Assembly: GCA_035476815.1 (NCBI GenBank) | Contig: DATILD010000103.1 | Location: 1-64,000 of the forward strand | Source of the DNA: Methylibium sp035476815 | GTDB lineage: Bacteria; Pseudomonadota; Gammaproteobacteria; Burkholderiales; Burkholderiaceae_C | Length of the DNA stretch: 64,000 nucleotides | Reading direction: 5' to 3' | Part shown: piece by piece, positions 54,161 to 61,932 of the stretch | How the letters are laid out: the number at the start of each line of letters is the position of its first letter | Numbering within the stretch: position 1 is the first letter of the stretch | Notes under the pieces: model-generated | What the model was told of the DNA's origin: nothing | What the model saw: the letters and a program-made list of their open reading frames with translations, nothing else | The model's database searches: none | Made by a program: the position numbers and the translations under genes

Positions 54161-55213
54161 CTAACCGAGCAGCGCCTGCGCGAACTCGCGCGCGCTGAAG
54201 GTCTCGAGATCCTCGAGCTGCTCGCCCACGCCGATGAAGTAGACCGCCACCGGCCGCTCGGCACGCCGTTCGCGAGCCCACAGCGCGATCGCGGCCAGCA
54301 CGCCGCCCTTGGCGGTGCCGTCGAGCTTGGTGACGACCAGCCCGGTCAGGCCCAGCGCGGCGTCGAAGGCCTGCACCTGCGCCAGCGCGTTCTGGCCGGT
54401 GTTGCCGTCGATCACCAGCAGCACCTCGTGCGGCGCGCCGGGCAGCGCCTTGCCGAGCGTACGGTGCAGCTTCTTCAACTCCTCCATCAGGTGCAGCTGG
54501 GTCGGCAGGCGCCCGGCGGTGTCGGCGATGACGACCTCGCAACCGCGCGCCTGCGCGGCGCGCACCGCGTCGAAGCACACCGCCGATGGGTCGCCACCGG
54601 CCTGGCTGACGATCTCGACCTCCTGGCGGCCACTCGTGCTGCGCGCGTCGGCGCGGTCGGCCCACACCATCAGCTGCTCGCGCGCCGCCGCGCGGAAGGT
54701 GTCGGCGGCGGCCAGCAGCACGCGCACGCCGCCGTCGGCCAGATGGCGCGTGAGCTTGCCGATGCTGGTGGTCTTGCCGGCGCCGTTGACGCCGGCGACC
54801 ATGATCACGGTCGGCGGCTCGCCCAGTTCAATCGGACGTTCGAGCGGTGCGAGCAACTCGGTCACCGCGTCGGCGAGCAGCGCCTTCACCGCGGCAGGCT
54901 CGGTGGCGCGGCTCTCCTTGACGCGGCGCTTCAGGTCGGCGAGCAGGTACTCGGTCGCCCGCACGCCGGCGTCGGCCATCAGCAGCGCGGCCTCGAGCTC
55001 CTCGTAGAGCGCGTCGTCGATGCGGGTGCCGGTGAAGACCTGCGCGATGCCCGAGCCGGTGCGCTGCAGCCCGGCCTTCAGCCGCGCCACCCACGAACGG
55101 CGTTCGGGGACCGGCGCGGTGGCCGCGGACTCGGGGGCGGTGGGGGGGACGGCCGGCGTCGGCGCGGCCTCGGGCGGCGCGGCGGGCGCCTTCCGTTTGA
55201 AGAAGCTGAACAT
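54161..55213 (-). CDS. ftsY: Signal recognition particle receptor FtsY
   Basis: SRP receptor GTPase of 350 residues at the inner membrane. A short Pro/Ala-rich A domain (about 1-45) precedes the NG domain with VAGVNGAGKTTSIGKL, AADTFRAAAREQL, VIADTAGRLPTQLHL, TKLDGTAKGGVL and YFIGVGEQLEDLETF. The acidic A domain is much shorter than in E. coli. In many betaproteobacteria a peptidase M16 gene stands divergent from ftsY; here a lysozyme-family gene does. Confidence 0.97.
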   Translation of the reverse strand: MFSFFKRKAPAAPPEAAPTPAVPPTAPESAATAPVPERRSWVARLKAGLQRTGSGIAQVFTGTRIDDALYEELEAALLMADAGVRATEYLLADLKRRVKESRATEPAAVKALLADAVTELLAPLERPIELGEPPTVIMVAGVNGAGKTTSIGKLTRHLADGGVRVLLAAADTFRAAAREQLMVWADRADARSTSGRQEVEIVSQAGGDPSAVCFDAVRAAQARGCEVVIADTAGRLPTQLHLMEELKKLHRTLGKALPGAPHEVLLVIDGNTGQNALAQVQAFDAALGLTGLVVTKLDGTAKGGVLAAIALWARERRAERPVAVYFIGVGEQLEDLETFSAREFAQALLG

Positions 55214-55324
55214 CTGCGCCGGATTCTAGGGACCCGCCGCGCTCCCTAGGTTCCAGGCTCGCCGGGTCTGGCGGCGCGCGGTGGCAGGGCCTGTAATGCA
55301 GCCTTCGCCGCCACGGAGAGCGCC

Positions 55325-56131
55325 ATGGCCACTGTCCGCTTCAGCCCCGCCCTGCGGGCCGAGTACGAGCAGCTGTTCAACACCTGCGAGATCCGGCCCG
55401 AGCGCGCGGCCCAGGTCGAGTCGGCGATGCAGCGCGTGCTCGCCCCGGCCGACCGCTACCGCGCGGCCGAGGCCTCGAGCGGCGTGCCCTGGTACTTCAT
55501 CGCGGTGGTGCACCAGATGGAGTCGAGCGGCCGCTTCGATCGCCACCTGCACAACGGCGATCCGCTGACCGCCCGCACCCGCCAGGTGCCGGCCGGACGG
55601 CCGCGCACCGGCCACCCGCCGTTTGCCTGGGAAGACAGCGCGGTCGACGCCCTGGCGCTGCACCGCCTCGACGCCGCCACCGACTGGAGCCTGGGCAGCC
55701 TGCTCTACGAACTCGAGCGCTACAACGGCTTCGGTTACCGGCTCTACCACCCGGAGGTGCCGTCGCCCTATCTGTGGAGCTGGGGCCAGCACTACAGCTC
55801 GGGCAAGTACGTCGCCGACGGCCGCTGGTCCGCGACCGCCGTCTCGGCCCAGTGCGGCGGCGCGACGCTGCTGCGACGGCTGGTCGAGCGCGGCCATGTC
55901 GCCTTCGTCGACCAGCCGCCGCCGCCCGCCGACGCGGCACCGCTGATGGTCGCGTACGCGCGCCGCAAGCCCACGTCGGCGGCGGTGCTCGACCAGGCGC
56001 TGCGCCTGCAGCGCTGGCTCAACACCTTCCCGGGCATCTTCGTGAAGGTCGATGGCTGGCCGGGCGAGAAGACCTCCAACGCCTGGCGCCAGGTGACGGG
56101 CCAGTACCTGCCGGGCGACCCGCGCGGCTGA
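55325..56131 (+). CDS. Lysozyme-family protein (COG5526-like), putative muramidase
   Basis: A 268-residue protein without an obvious signal peptide. WYFIAVVHQMESSGRFDRHLHNGDPLTART has a candidate catalytic Glu followed by the HLHNGDPLTART motif I recall from COG5526-type lysozyme-like proteins. PPFAWEDSAVDALALHRLD and YELERYNGFGYR support the family, and a C-terminal segment (LQRWLNTFPGIFVKVDGWPGEKTSNAWRQVTG) resembles a small peptidoglycan-binding repeat. It could be a phage- or secretion-related muramidase. GGAG precedes the ATG. No phage genes are nearby. Confidence 0.7.
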   Translation: MATVRFSPALRAEYEQLFNTCEIRPERAAQVESAMQRVLAPADRYRAAEASSGVPWYFIAVVHQMESSGRFDRHLHNGDPLTARTRQVPAGRPRTGHPPFAWEDSAVDALALHRLDAATDWSLGSLLYELERYNGFGYRLYHPEVPSPYLWSWGQHYSSGKYVADGRWSATAVSAQCGGATLLRRLVERGHVAFVDQPPPPADAAPLMVAYARRKPTSAAVLDQALRLQRWLNTFPGIFVKVDGWPGEKTSNAWRQVTGQYLPGDPRG

Positions 56132-56140
56132 GCGCGGCAC

Positions 56141-56146
56141 TAGACT
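56141..56146 (+). promoter_or_regulatory. -10-like box of rsmD (leaderless GTG start)
   Basis: TAGACT ends 7 nt before the GTG start of rsmD; no ribosome site is seen. Confidence 0.4.
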
Positions 56147-56153
56147 CCCGCGC

Positions 56154-56753
56154 GTGACGACGCGACCGACCGCCCCCCCGCGCCACCGCGGCCCGCCGGG
56201 CGAGGTGCGCCTGATCGGCGGGCAGTGGAAGCGCAGCAAGCTGCCGGTGCCCTCGCGCGAGGGCCTGCGGCCGACGCCGGACCGCGTGCGCGAGACGCTC
56301 TACAACTGGCTCGGCCAAGACCTGACCGGCTGGCGCTGTCTCGACGCCTTTGCCGGCAGCGGCGCCCTCGGCTTCGAGGCGGCCTCGCGCGGCGCGGCCG
56401 AGGTCGTGCTGCTCGAGCGCGACGCGGCGCTCGCCGCCGGGCTGCGGGCGGTCCAGGCGCGCCTCGGCGCGGCGGCGGTGCGGGTCGAGTGCACCGACGC
56501 GCTGGCCTGGATGGCGCGCCACCCGGGCGGCGGCTTCGACCTGGTGCTGCTCGACCCGCCCTTCGGCGCCGGCCTGCACGAGGCCGCGATCGCCGCCGCC
56601 GCGCCGCTGGTCGCGGCGGGCGGCTGGGTCTACGTCGAGGCCGACCGCGCGCTGGACGCCGACCGCTGCGCGGCGCACGGCCTGGCGCCGCACCGCCATG
56701 CGCGCGCCGGGCTGGTCCATGCCCACCTGCTACGGGCCGGCGCCGCCCCGTAA
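56154..56753 (+). CDS. rsmD: 16S rRNA (guanine-966-N2) methyltransferase
   Basis: SAM-dependent rRNA methyltransferase of 199 residues. RLIGGQWKRSKLPVP, RPTPDRVRETLYNWL, CLDAFAGSGALGFEAASRGA and the catalytic VLLDPPF identify it. The GTG start has a TAGACT box 7 nt upstream. The order rsmD-coaD-fdx is conserved in Burkholderiales. Confidence 0.95.
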   Translation: MTTRPTAPPRHRGPPGEVRLIGGQWKRSKLPVPSREGLRPTPDRVRETLYNWLGQDLTGWRCLDAFAGSGALGFEAASRGAAEVVLLERDAALAAGLRAVQARLGAAAVRVECTDALAWMARHPGGGFDLVLLDPPFGAGLHEAAIAAAAPLVAAGGWVYVEADRALDADRCAAHGLAPHRHARAGLVHAHLLRAGAAP

Positions 56754-56786
56754 ACTGCGGCCGACCGCCCGCCGAAAGTCCGCGCC

Positions 56787-57287
56787 GTGCCAGCCGCCCC
56801 CCGCCTGATCGCCGTCTACCCCGGCACCTTCGATCCGATGACCCTCGGTCACCAGGACCTGATGAAGCGTGCCTGCACGCTGTTCCCGAAGCTGGTGCTG
56901 GCGGTGGCGGCCGGACACCACAAGCGCACGATGTTCAGCATCGCCGAGCGCCTGGAGATCGCCACCGAGCTGGCCGCGCCCTACCCCAACGTCGAGGTGG
57001 TCGCGTTCCGCGGCCTGTTGCGGGACTTCGTCGTCGAGTGCGGCGGCCGCGTCGTGGTGCGCGGCCTGCGCGCGGTCAGTGACTTCGAGTACGAGTTCCA
57101 GATGGCCGGCATGAACCGCCAGCTGATGCCCGACGTCGAGACGGTGTTCCTGACCCCCTCGGACCAGTACCAGTTCATCAGCGGCACCTTCGTGCGCGAG
57201 ATTGCCAGCCTCGGCGGTGATGTCTCCAAGTTCGTGGCACCCTCGGTGCTCCGACGGCTGCAGGAACGGGTGAGCCAGAACACCTGA
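56787..57287 (+). CDS. coaD: Phosphopantetheine adenylyltransferase
   Basis: Penultimate step of coenzyme A synthesis. The 166 residues have AVYPGTFDPMTLGHQDL (T/HxGH nucleotidyltransferase motif), VVRGLRAVSDFEYEFQMAGMNR and the ISGTFVREIASLGGDVSKFV motif. It starts at a GTG 33 bp after rsmD. Confidence 0.97.
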   Translation: MPAAPRLIAVYPGTFDPMTLGHQDLMKRACTLFPKLVLAVAAGHHKRTMFSIAERLEIATELAAPYPNVEVVAFRGLLRDFVVECGGRVVVRGLRAVSDFEYEFQMAGMNRQLMPDVETVFLTPSDQYQFISGTFVREIASLGGDVSKFVAPSVLRRLQERVSQNT

Positions 57288-57294
57288 GACCGCG

Positions 57295-57582
57295 ATGGCG
57301 CTGAAGATCACCGAAGACTGCATCAACTGCGACGTCTGCGAGCCCGAGTGCCCCAACCAGGCGATCTCGCTCGGGCCGGAGATCTACGTCATCGACCCGC
57401 GCCGCTGCACCGAATGCGTGGGGCACTTCGACGAGCCGCAGTGCGTGCAGGTCTGCCCGGTCGCCTGCATCCCCAAGGACTCGGCCCACCCCGAGACGCA
57501 ACCCATGCTGTGGGCCAAGTTCCGGCAGCTCATCGCCGCGGCGTCGTCGCCCGCGCCGGGCGTCGGTCACGACGTGAACTGA
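57295..57582 (+). CDS. YfhL-type 2[4Fe-4S] ferredoxin
   Basis: A 95-residue cytoplasmic electron carrier. It has the cluster motif CINCDVCEPECPN and a second CTECVGHFDEPQCVQVCPVAC, with the insertion between the second and third cysteines typical of the YfhL/Allochromatium type. It starts 7 bp after coaD. Its last 53 bp overlap the 3' end of the convergent DUF4124 gene. Confidence 0.95.
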   Translation: MALKITEDCINCDVCEPECPNQAISLGPEIYVIDPRRCTECVGHFDEPQCVQVCPVACIPKDSAHPETQPMLWAKFRQLIAAASSPAPGVGHDVN

Positions 57583-57898
57583 GCGCCGCCGGCGCATCGG
57601 CCGGGCCCTGCGGCCGCGCGCCAATCGACACGGCTGGGCCCGGCCGCCACGCGGCCTCGGAGCGCCGGCGCTCGTGTTCGAGCGCGGCCGCGAGGCGCGC
57701 GTCGCGTCGTGCCACCGCCTCGCCTTCGCGCCGCTCGACGGCGGCGCGCGGATCGGCCGCCGCGACGGCCTGGCCGCCGGCGCAGGGGACATCCGAATAG
57801 CGACGGCCGTCAGGCCCGCAGCGATAGATGGCGCCGGCCTGCGCCAGGCCCGGCAGCGCAGCGAGCGCGAGGGCCTGCAGCAGCACGCGCCGCTCCAT
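57530..57898 (-). CDS. DUF4124 domain protein
   Basis: A 122-residue exported protein: a signal peptide (about 1-22, LPGLAQAG) and a DUF4124 motif (AIYRCGPDGRRYSDVPCAGG) are followed by an Arg/Ala-rich helix. The ATG overlaps the pth stop (ATGA), so it is coupled to pth. Function is unknown. The basic, low-complexity C-terminal 40 residues lie in the region overlapping the ferredoxin gene. Confidence 0.65.
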   Translation of the reverse strand: MERRVLLQALALAALPGLAQAGAIYRCGPDGRRYSDVPCAGGQAVAAADPRAAVERREGEAVARRDARLAAALEHERRRSEAAWRPGPAVSIGARPQGPADAPAALSSRRDRRPARATTPRR

Positions 57899-58554
57899 CA
57901 CACGGCCCCGTCGCGCGCCGGGGCGGGCGCGGTGGCGATGTCAGCGACGGCCGCGGCCGGCCGCGGCGGCTTGGGTCGCGGCGGCTTGCTGGTGTGGATG
58001 GCCGCGGTGGCGCGCGCCATCTCGCCGGCCCGCAGCGCGTCGAGTGCACCGAGCGCACGCGTGAGCGAGGCCTCGATCGCCTCGCGCTGCTCGGCCATGG
58101 GCCGGCCCAGCACGTAGTTCACGACCTCGGCCTTGACGCCCGGGTGGCCGATGCCGATGCGCAGCCGCCAGTAGTCGGCCGAGCCGAGCTGCGCGTGGAT
58201 GTCGCGCAGGCCGTTGTGGCCGGCGTGCCCGCCGCCCTGCTTGAGCTTGATCTCGCCCGGCGGCAGGTCGAGTTCGTCGTGCGCGACCAGGATCTCGTCC
58301 GGCGCGATCTTGTAGAAGCGCGCCAGCGCGCCAACCGCCTTGCCCGACAGGTTCATGAAGGTCTGCGGCTCCAGCAGCCACAGCGGCCCGGCCGGCCCGT
58401 TCACGCGCGCCACCAGGCCGTGGTAGCCGCGCTCGGCCGCCAGCGACGCCTTCAGCTGGCGCGCGACGGCGTCGATCCACCAGAAGCCGGCGTTATGCCG
58501 CGTCGCTTCGTATTCCGCACCCGGGTTGCCGAGGCCGACCATCATTCGAATCAT
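57898..58554 (-). CDS. pth: Peptidyl-tRNA hydrolase
   Basis: Releases peptides from dropped-off peptidyl-tRNA. The 218 residues begin MIRMMVGLGNPGAEYEATRHNAGF with the catalytic His in RHNAGF; TFMNLSGKAVGAL, VAHDELDLPPGEIKLKQGGGHAGHNGLRDI and RLRIGIGHPG follow. A C-terminal Pro/Lys/Ala extension of about 25 residues is unusual. A GATAAT box stands 6 nt before the ATG. Confidence 0.96.
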   Translation of the reverse strand: MIRMMVGLGNPGAEYEATRHNAGFWWIDAVARQLKASLAAERGYHGLVARVNGPAGPLWLLEPQTFMNLSGKAVGALARFYKIAPDEILVAHDELDLPPGEIKLKQGGGHAGHNGLRDIHAQLGSADYWRLRIGIGHPGVKAEVVNYVLGRPMAEQREAIEASLTRALGALDALRAGEMARATAAIHTSKPPRPKPPRPAAAVADIATAPAPARDGAV

Positions 58555-58560
58555 GGCCGG

Positions 58561-58566
58561 ATTATC
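58561..58566 (-). promoter_or_regulatory. -10 box of pth (leaderless)
   Basis: GATAAT on the minus strand ends 6 nt before the pth ATG; no ribosome site lies between. Confidence 0.55.
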
Positions 58567-58614
58567 GCGAGCCCCTCGCGACGCGCGACGCCCCGAAGGA
58601 CGCCCCCGAAAGCA

Positions 58615-58640
58615 CGAAGCCCCGCCGGAGCGGGGCTTCG
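58615..58640 (-). terminator. Hairpin after rplY
   Basis: A perfect 11-bp stem (CGAAGCCCCGC/GCGGGGCTTCG) with loop CGGA lies 20 bp past the rplY stop and before pth. It has no clear T tract, but the position suggests the end of the prs-rplY transcript. Confidence 0.65.
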
Positions 58641-58659
58641 CGGGGCCGGGGCGAACGGC

Positions 58660-59304
58660 TTACTTCTTGTTCTGCTTCTCGGTCTTCTTGGCCTTGGTCG
58701 GCGCGGCCTTGGCGACCGGCGCCACGACCTCGGGCTGGGCCTCCTCGGCGGCCGGGTTCACCACGGTGGCGATCACCGGGTTCTTCTTGCCGCGCAGCAC
58801 GACCTTGATGCCGGCCTCGAGCTTGATGTCGTTGACGTGCAGCGACTGGCCCTTGGCCAGGCCCGACAGGTCGACCGCCAGGTACTCCGGCAGCTTGGAG
58901 GCCAGGCACTCGATCTCGATCTCGGTGACGACATGCGACACCAGGCACTTGTCGACCTTGACGGCCGGCGCGTTCTCTTCGCCGCTGAAGTGCAGCGGCA
59001 CCTTCTTCTGGATGCGGGTGGTGGCGTCGACACGCTGGAAGTCGACGTGCAGCACCTGCGGCTTGTAGGCGTGCATCTGCACGTCGCGCAGCAGCACCTG
59101 CTGGCTCTGGCCGGCGAGTTCCATGTCGAGCAGCGAGGAGTGGAAGGCCTCCTTCTTCAGCGCGTGGAACAGCGCGTTGTGGTCGAGCTCGACCATCACC
59201 GGCGTGCCGGCACCGTAGACGATGCCCGGGACCTTGCCCGAGACGCGCAGGCGGCGGCTCGCTCCGGTCCCCTGCAGTTCGCGCGGATAAGCGACGAATT
59301 TCAT
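58660..59304 (-). CDS. rplY: 50S ribosomal protein L25 (Ctc type)
   Basis: A 5S-rRNA-binding ribosomal protein of 214 residues: an L25 domain (FVAYPRELQGTGASRRLRVSGKVPGIVYG) followed by the beta-barrel TL5/Ctc domain. A Lys/Ala-rich C-terminal tail begins APTKAKKTEKQNKK. It follows prs by 86 bp and is translated from an ATG with GGAGAAACCACA upstream. Confidence 0.96.
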   Translation of the reverse strand: MKFVAYPRELQGTGASRRLRVSGKVPGIVYGAGTPVMVELDHNALFHALKKEAFHSSLLDMELAGQSQQVLLRDVQMHAYKPQVLHVDFQRVDATTRIQKKVPLHFSGEENAPAVKVDKCLVSHVVTEIEIECLASKLPEYLAVDLSGLAKGQSLHVNDIKLEAGIKVVLRGKKNPVIATVVNPAAEEAQPEVVAPVAKAAPTKAKKTEKQNKK

Positions 59305-59390
59305 TGTGGTTTCTCCAAGAAGGAAGGCGCCCGCGACCAGGCACCCTGATGAACGCCCACGCGCCCCATGCGCACGGGCGGCGACACGGA

Positions 59391-60353
59391 TCAGAAGTTG
59401 TTGTTCTGCTCCGAGAAGAGGGAGGTGACCGACTCGCCGTCCGAGATGCGGCGAATGGTCTCGGCGAACAGGAAGGCCACCGACAGCTGGCGGATCTTGT
59501 CGCTGCCCTTGGCCCCGGCCGCCAGCGGGATGGTGTTGGTGATCACCACCTCGTCGATCTGGGACTTCTTGATGCGCTCGATCGCCGGCCCCGAGAAGAC
59601 GGGGTGGGTGCAGTAGGCATACACGCTCTTGGCGCCGCGCTCCTTCAGCACCTCGGCGGCCTTCACCAGCGTGCCCGCGGTGTCGATCATGTCGTCCATG
59701 ATCACGCAGTTGCGGCCCTCGATGTCGCCAATGACGTGCATCACCTCGGACACGTTGTGCGTCGGACGGCGCTTGTCGATGATGGCCAGGTCGCAGTCGA
59801 GCTGCTTGGCCAGCGCGCGGGCGCGCACCACGCCGCCGACGTCGGGCGACACGACGATCAGGTCCTCGTAGCGCTTGCTCTTCAGGTCCGACAGCAGCAC
59901 CGGCGAGGCGTAGATGTTGTCGACCGGGATGTCGAAGAAGCCCTGGATCTGGTCGGCGTGCAGGTCCATCGTCAGCACGCGGTTGACGCCGACCGCCTCG
60001 AGCATGTTGGCGACCACCTTGGCCGAGATCGGCACGCGCGTCGAACGCGGCCGGCGGTCCTGGCGCGCATAACCGAAGTAGGGGATCACCGCGGTGATGC
60101 GCCCGGCCGACGCGCGCTTGAGCGCATCGACCATGATGAAGAGCTCCATCAGGCTCTCGTTCGTGGGCGCGCAGGTCGGCTGCACCACGAACACGTCACG
60201 GGCCCGCACGTTCTGCTGGATCTCGACCGTGACCTCGCCGTCCGAGAAGCGGCCGACCGCCGCGCGACCGAGATCGATGCCGAGCTGGGCGGCGATCTCC
60301 TGGGCCAGCGCCGGGTTGGCGTTGCCGGTGAAGAGCACGGTGTTGGCAAGCAT
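59391..60353 (-). CDS. prs: Ribose-phosphate pyrophosphokinase
   Basis: Makes PRPP from ribose 5-phosphate and ATP. The 320 residues have VLFTGNANPALAQEIA, FSDGEVTVEIQQNVRARDVFVVQ, PYFGYARQDRR, MDLHADQIQGFFD and the PRPP site NCVIMDDMIDTAGTL. The ATG at 60353 was chosen by alignment to relatives. An upstream in-frame ATG inside the tRNA terminator would add 12 residues. Neither has a strong ribosome site. Confidence 0.95.
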   Translation of the reverse strand: MLANTVLFTGNANPALAQEIAAQLGIDLGRAAVGRFSDGEVTVEIQQNVRARDVFVVQPTCAPTNESLMELFIMVDALKRASAGRITAVIPYFGYARQDRRPRSTRVPISAKVVANMLEAVGVNRVLTMDLHADQIQGFFDIPVDNIYASPVLLSDLKSKRYEDLIVVSPDVGGVVRARALAKQLDCDLAIIDKRRPTHNVSEVMHVIGDIEGRNCVIMDDMIDTAGTLVKAAEVLKERGAKSVYAYCTHPVFSGPAIERIKKSQIDEVVITNTIPLAAGAKGSDKIRQLSVAFLFAETIRRISDGESVTSLFSEQNNNF

Positions 60354-60380
60354 CACGCGTCCGGAGGAGAAAGGCCGTTC

Positions 60381-60412
60381 AAAAAGCATGGCGCCCGGTG
60401 CGGGCGCCATGC
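60381..60412 (-). terminator. Rho-independent terminator after tRNA-Gln
   Basis: On the minus strand a perfect 12-bp stem (GCATGGCGCCCG/CGGGCGCCATGC, 3-nt loop) is followed by five T, 12 nt past the tRNA 3' end. Confidence 0.93.
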
Positions 60413-60424
60413 GGGGCATTGATT

Positions 60425-60501
60425 TGGCAGGGGAGGAAGGACTCGAACCCTCGCATGTCGGAATCAAAATCCGATGCCTTGACCAACTTGGCGACTCCCC
60501 T
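60425..60501 (-). tRNA. tRNA-Gln (anticodon TTG)
   Basis: A 77-nt gene with encoded CCA. The acceptor stem AGGGGAG/CTCCCCT pairs over 7 bp. The anticodon loop is GATTTTGATTC, giving TTG, and the T arm is GAGGGTTCGAGTCCTTC. It lies between ispE and prs, as in other betaproteobacteria. Confidence 0.97.
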
Positions 60502-60559
60502 ACACAGGACCCGGCCGGCTTGCGCCGCCCGTGCCCTCGAAACCTCGGCTGCCGCCCGA

Positions 60560-61426
60560 TCAGTCTTGCGCCCAATCGGCCAGCGGATGCCGGCTCAAAC
60601 CCCGGCAAGTCCGACCGGTCCACGCACCGGGAAGCGGCATCGCTTCGACCCGGTCGCGCGGCGCGCGGTCGGCGGCGCCGGCTTCCGCAAACACCGCGCT
60701 GCCCGAGCCCGTCATGCGGCTTGCGCCGAAGCGGGCTTGCAGCAGCGCCAGGGCCTCGCTCACTTCGCTGCTGTAGCCCTCCGCGGGGGCTTGCAGGTCG
60801 TTGCGGCCAAACCCAAGGGGGTCTGCAAGAAAGTCCAAGATTGTAGCAGCAGGCGTGTTCCTGACCAAGGTCGGGCTGCCGAAGATCGCGGCGGTCGGCA
60901 CCGCGACGGCCGGCTTGAGCACCGCCCACCAGCGCAGCGGCAGCTCGACCGGCGTGAGGCGCTCGCCGATGCCCTCGACCCAGGCGTTGTGCCCGCCGAG
61001 GAAGAACGGCACGTCGGCGCCGAGCTTCAGGCCCAGCCCGAGCAGCCGCGCGAGCGGCCAGTGCAGCTCCCACAGCCGGTTCAATGCCAGCAGCGTGCTG
61101 GCGGCATCCGAACTGCCGCCGCCGAGACCCGCGCCCCAAGGCACGCGCTTGTCGATCGAGAGGTCTACGCCCAAGGCCGTGCCGCTCTCGGCCTGCAGCA
61201 GCCGGGCGGCGCGCAGGCACAGGTCGTCGGCCGGCAGTGCGACGCCGAGGTCGTGCCGGGCCAGCCGTCCATCGCCGCGCCGCTCGAAGTGCAGCGTGTC
61301 GCACCAGTCGATCAGCGCGAACGCCGACTGCAGCAGGTGGTAGCCGTCGTCGCGCCGACCGACGACGTGCAGGAACAGGTTCAGCTTGGCCGGCGCCGGG
61401 ACGTCGTGGAGCACGGCGAGGCTCAT
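60560..61426 (-). CDS. ispE: 4-diphosphocytidyl-2-C-methyl-D-erythritol kinase
   Basis: GHMP kinase of the MEP isoprenoid pathway, 288 residues. PAPAKLNLFLHVVGRRDDGYH, the ATP loop VPWGAGLGGGSSDAAS, LGADVPFFLGG and the C-terminal MTGSGSAVFAE identify it. The ATG overlaps the lolB stop (ATGA). The gene ends 59 bp before the tRNA. Confidence 0.96.
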   Translation of the reverse strand: MSLAVLHDVPAPAKLNLFLHVVGRRDDGYHLLQSAFALIDWCDTLHFERRGDGRLARHDLGVALPADDLCLRAARLLQAESGTALGVDLSIDKRVPWGAGLGGGSSDAASTLLALNRLWELHWPLARLLGLGLKLGADVPFFLGGHNAWVEGIGERLTPVELPLRWWAVLKPAVAVPTAAIFGSPTLVRNTPAATILDFLADPLGFGRNDLQAPAEGYSSEVSEALALLQARFGASRMTGSGSAVFAEAGAADRAPRDRVEAMPLPGAWTGRTCRGLSRHPLADWAQD

Positions 61427-61932
61427 CGCACCGCACCGTCGAGCTTGACGCGCACCGTCACCGCCGGCGGCGCGCTGCGCTGCGCGAGCACCCAGCCTTC
61501 GGTGCGGCGCGACAGGTCGACCGACCAGCCGAGCTGCTCGAAGCCCGCCGGGGTCGGCGCGCTGCCGGCGCCGGCCCAGGGCCGGCCGCGCAGCCAGTCG
61601 AACAGCGCGCTGATCGGCACCGACTCGCCGAGCGCGTCGTACGACAGACTGTCGAGATCAGGGTAGAGCCGCTCGCCGCCGCCCGAGCGCAGCCGCACGC
61701 GCTCGGCGCTCCAGTCGGCTTCGGCGGCGCCGGTGCCGAGCGGCGTCGTCAACACCAGCCGACCCCGGGTGGCGGAGCCGGCGAGCTCGAAGCCGGCACT
61801 GAAGGAGCGTCGGGCATCGCCCGCGACCTGCACCGCGATCCGCCCCTCGAAGCGCTCGCCGGGCGGCGGCAGCGACGCGCAGGCCGCGACGACCAGGCCG
61901 GCGGCCGCGACGCACCGTCGCGCCAGGATCAC
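61423..61932 (-). CDS. lolB: Outer-membrane lipoprotein insertion protein LolB
   Basis: A 169-residue lipoprotein that receives lipoproteins from LolA at the outer membrane. A short signal peptide ends in the lipobox VVAAC. GRIAVQVAGDARRSFSAGFELAG begins the LolA/B half-barrel, and LFDWLRGRPW is typical of LolB. The GTG start at 61932 overlaps the TPR-gene stop (GTGA). The operon TPR protein-lolB-ispE is standard in betaproteobacteria. Confidence 0.92.
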   Translation of the reverse strand: MILARRCVAAAGLVVAACASLPPPGERFEGRIAVQVAGDARRSFSAGFELAGSATRGRLVLTTPLGTGAAEADWSAERVRLRSGGGERLYPDLDSLSYDALGESVPISALFDWLRGRPWAGAGSAPTPAGFEQLGWSVDLSRRTEGWVLAQRSAPPAVTVRVKLDGAVR

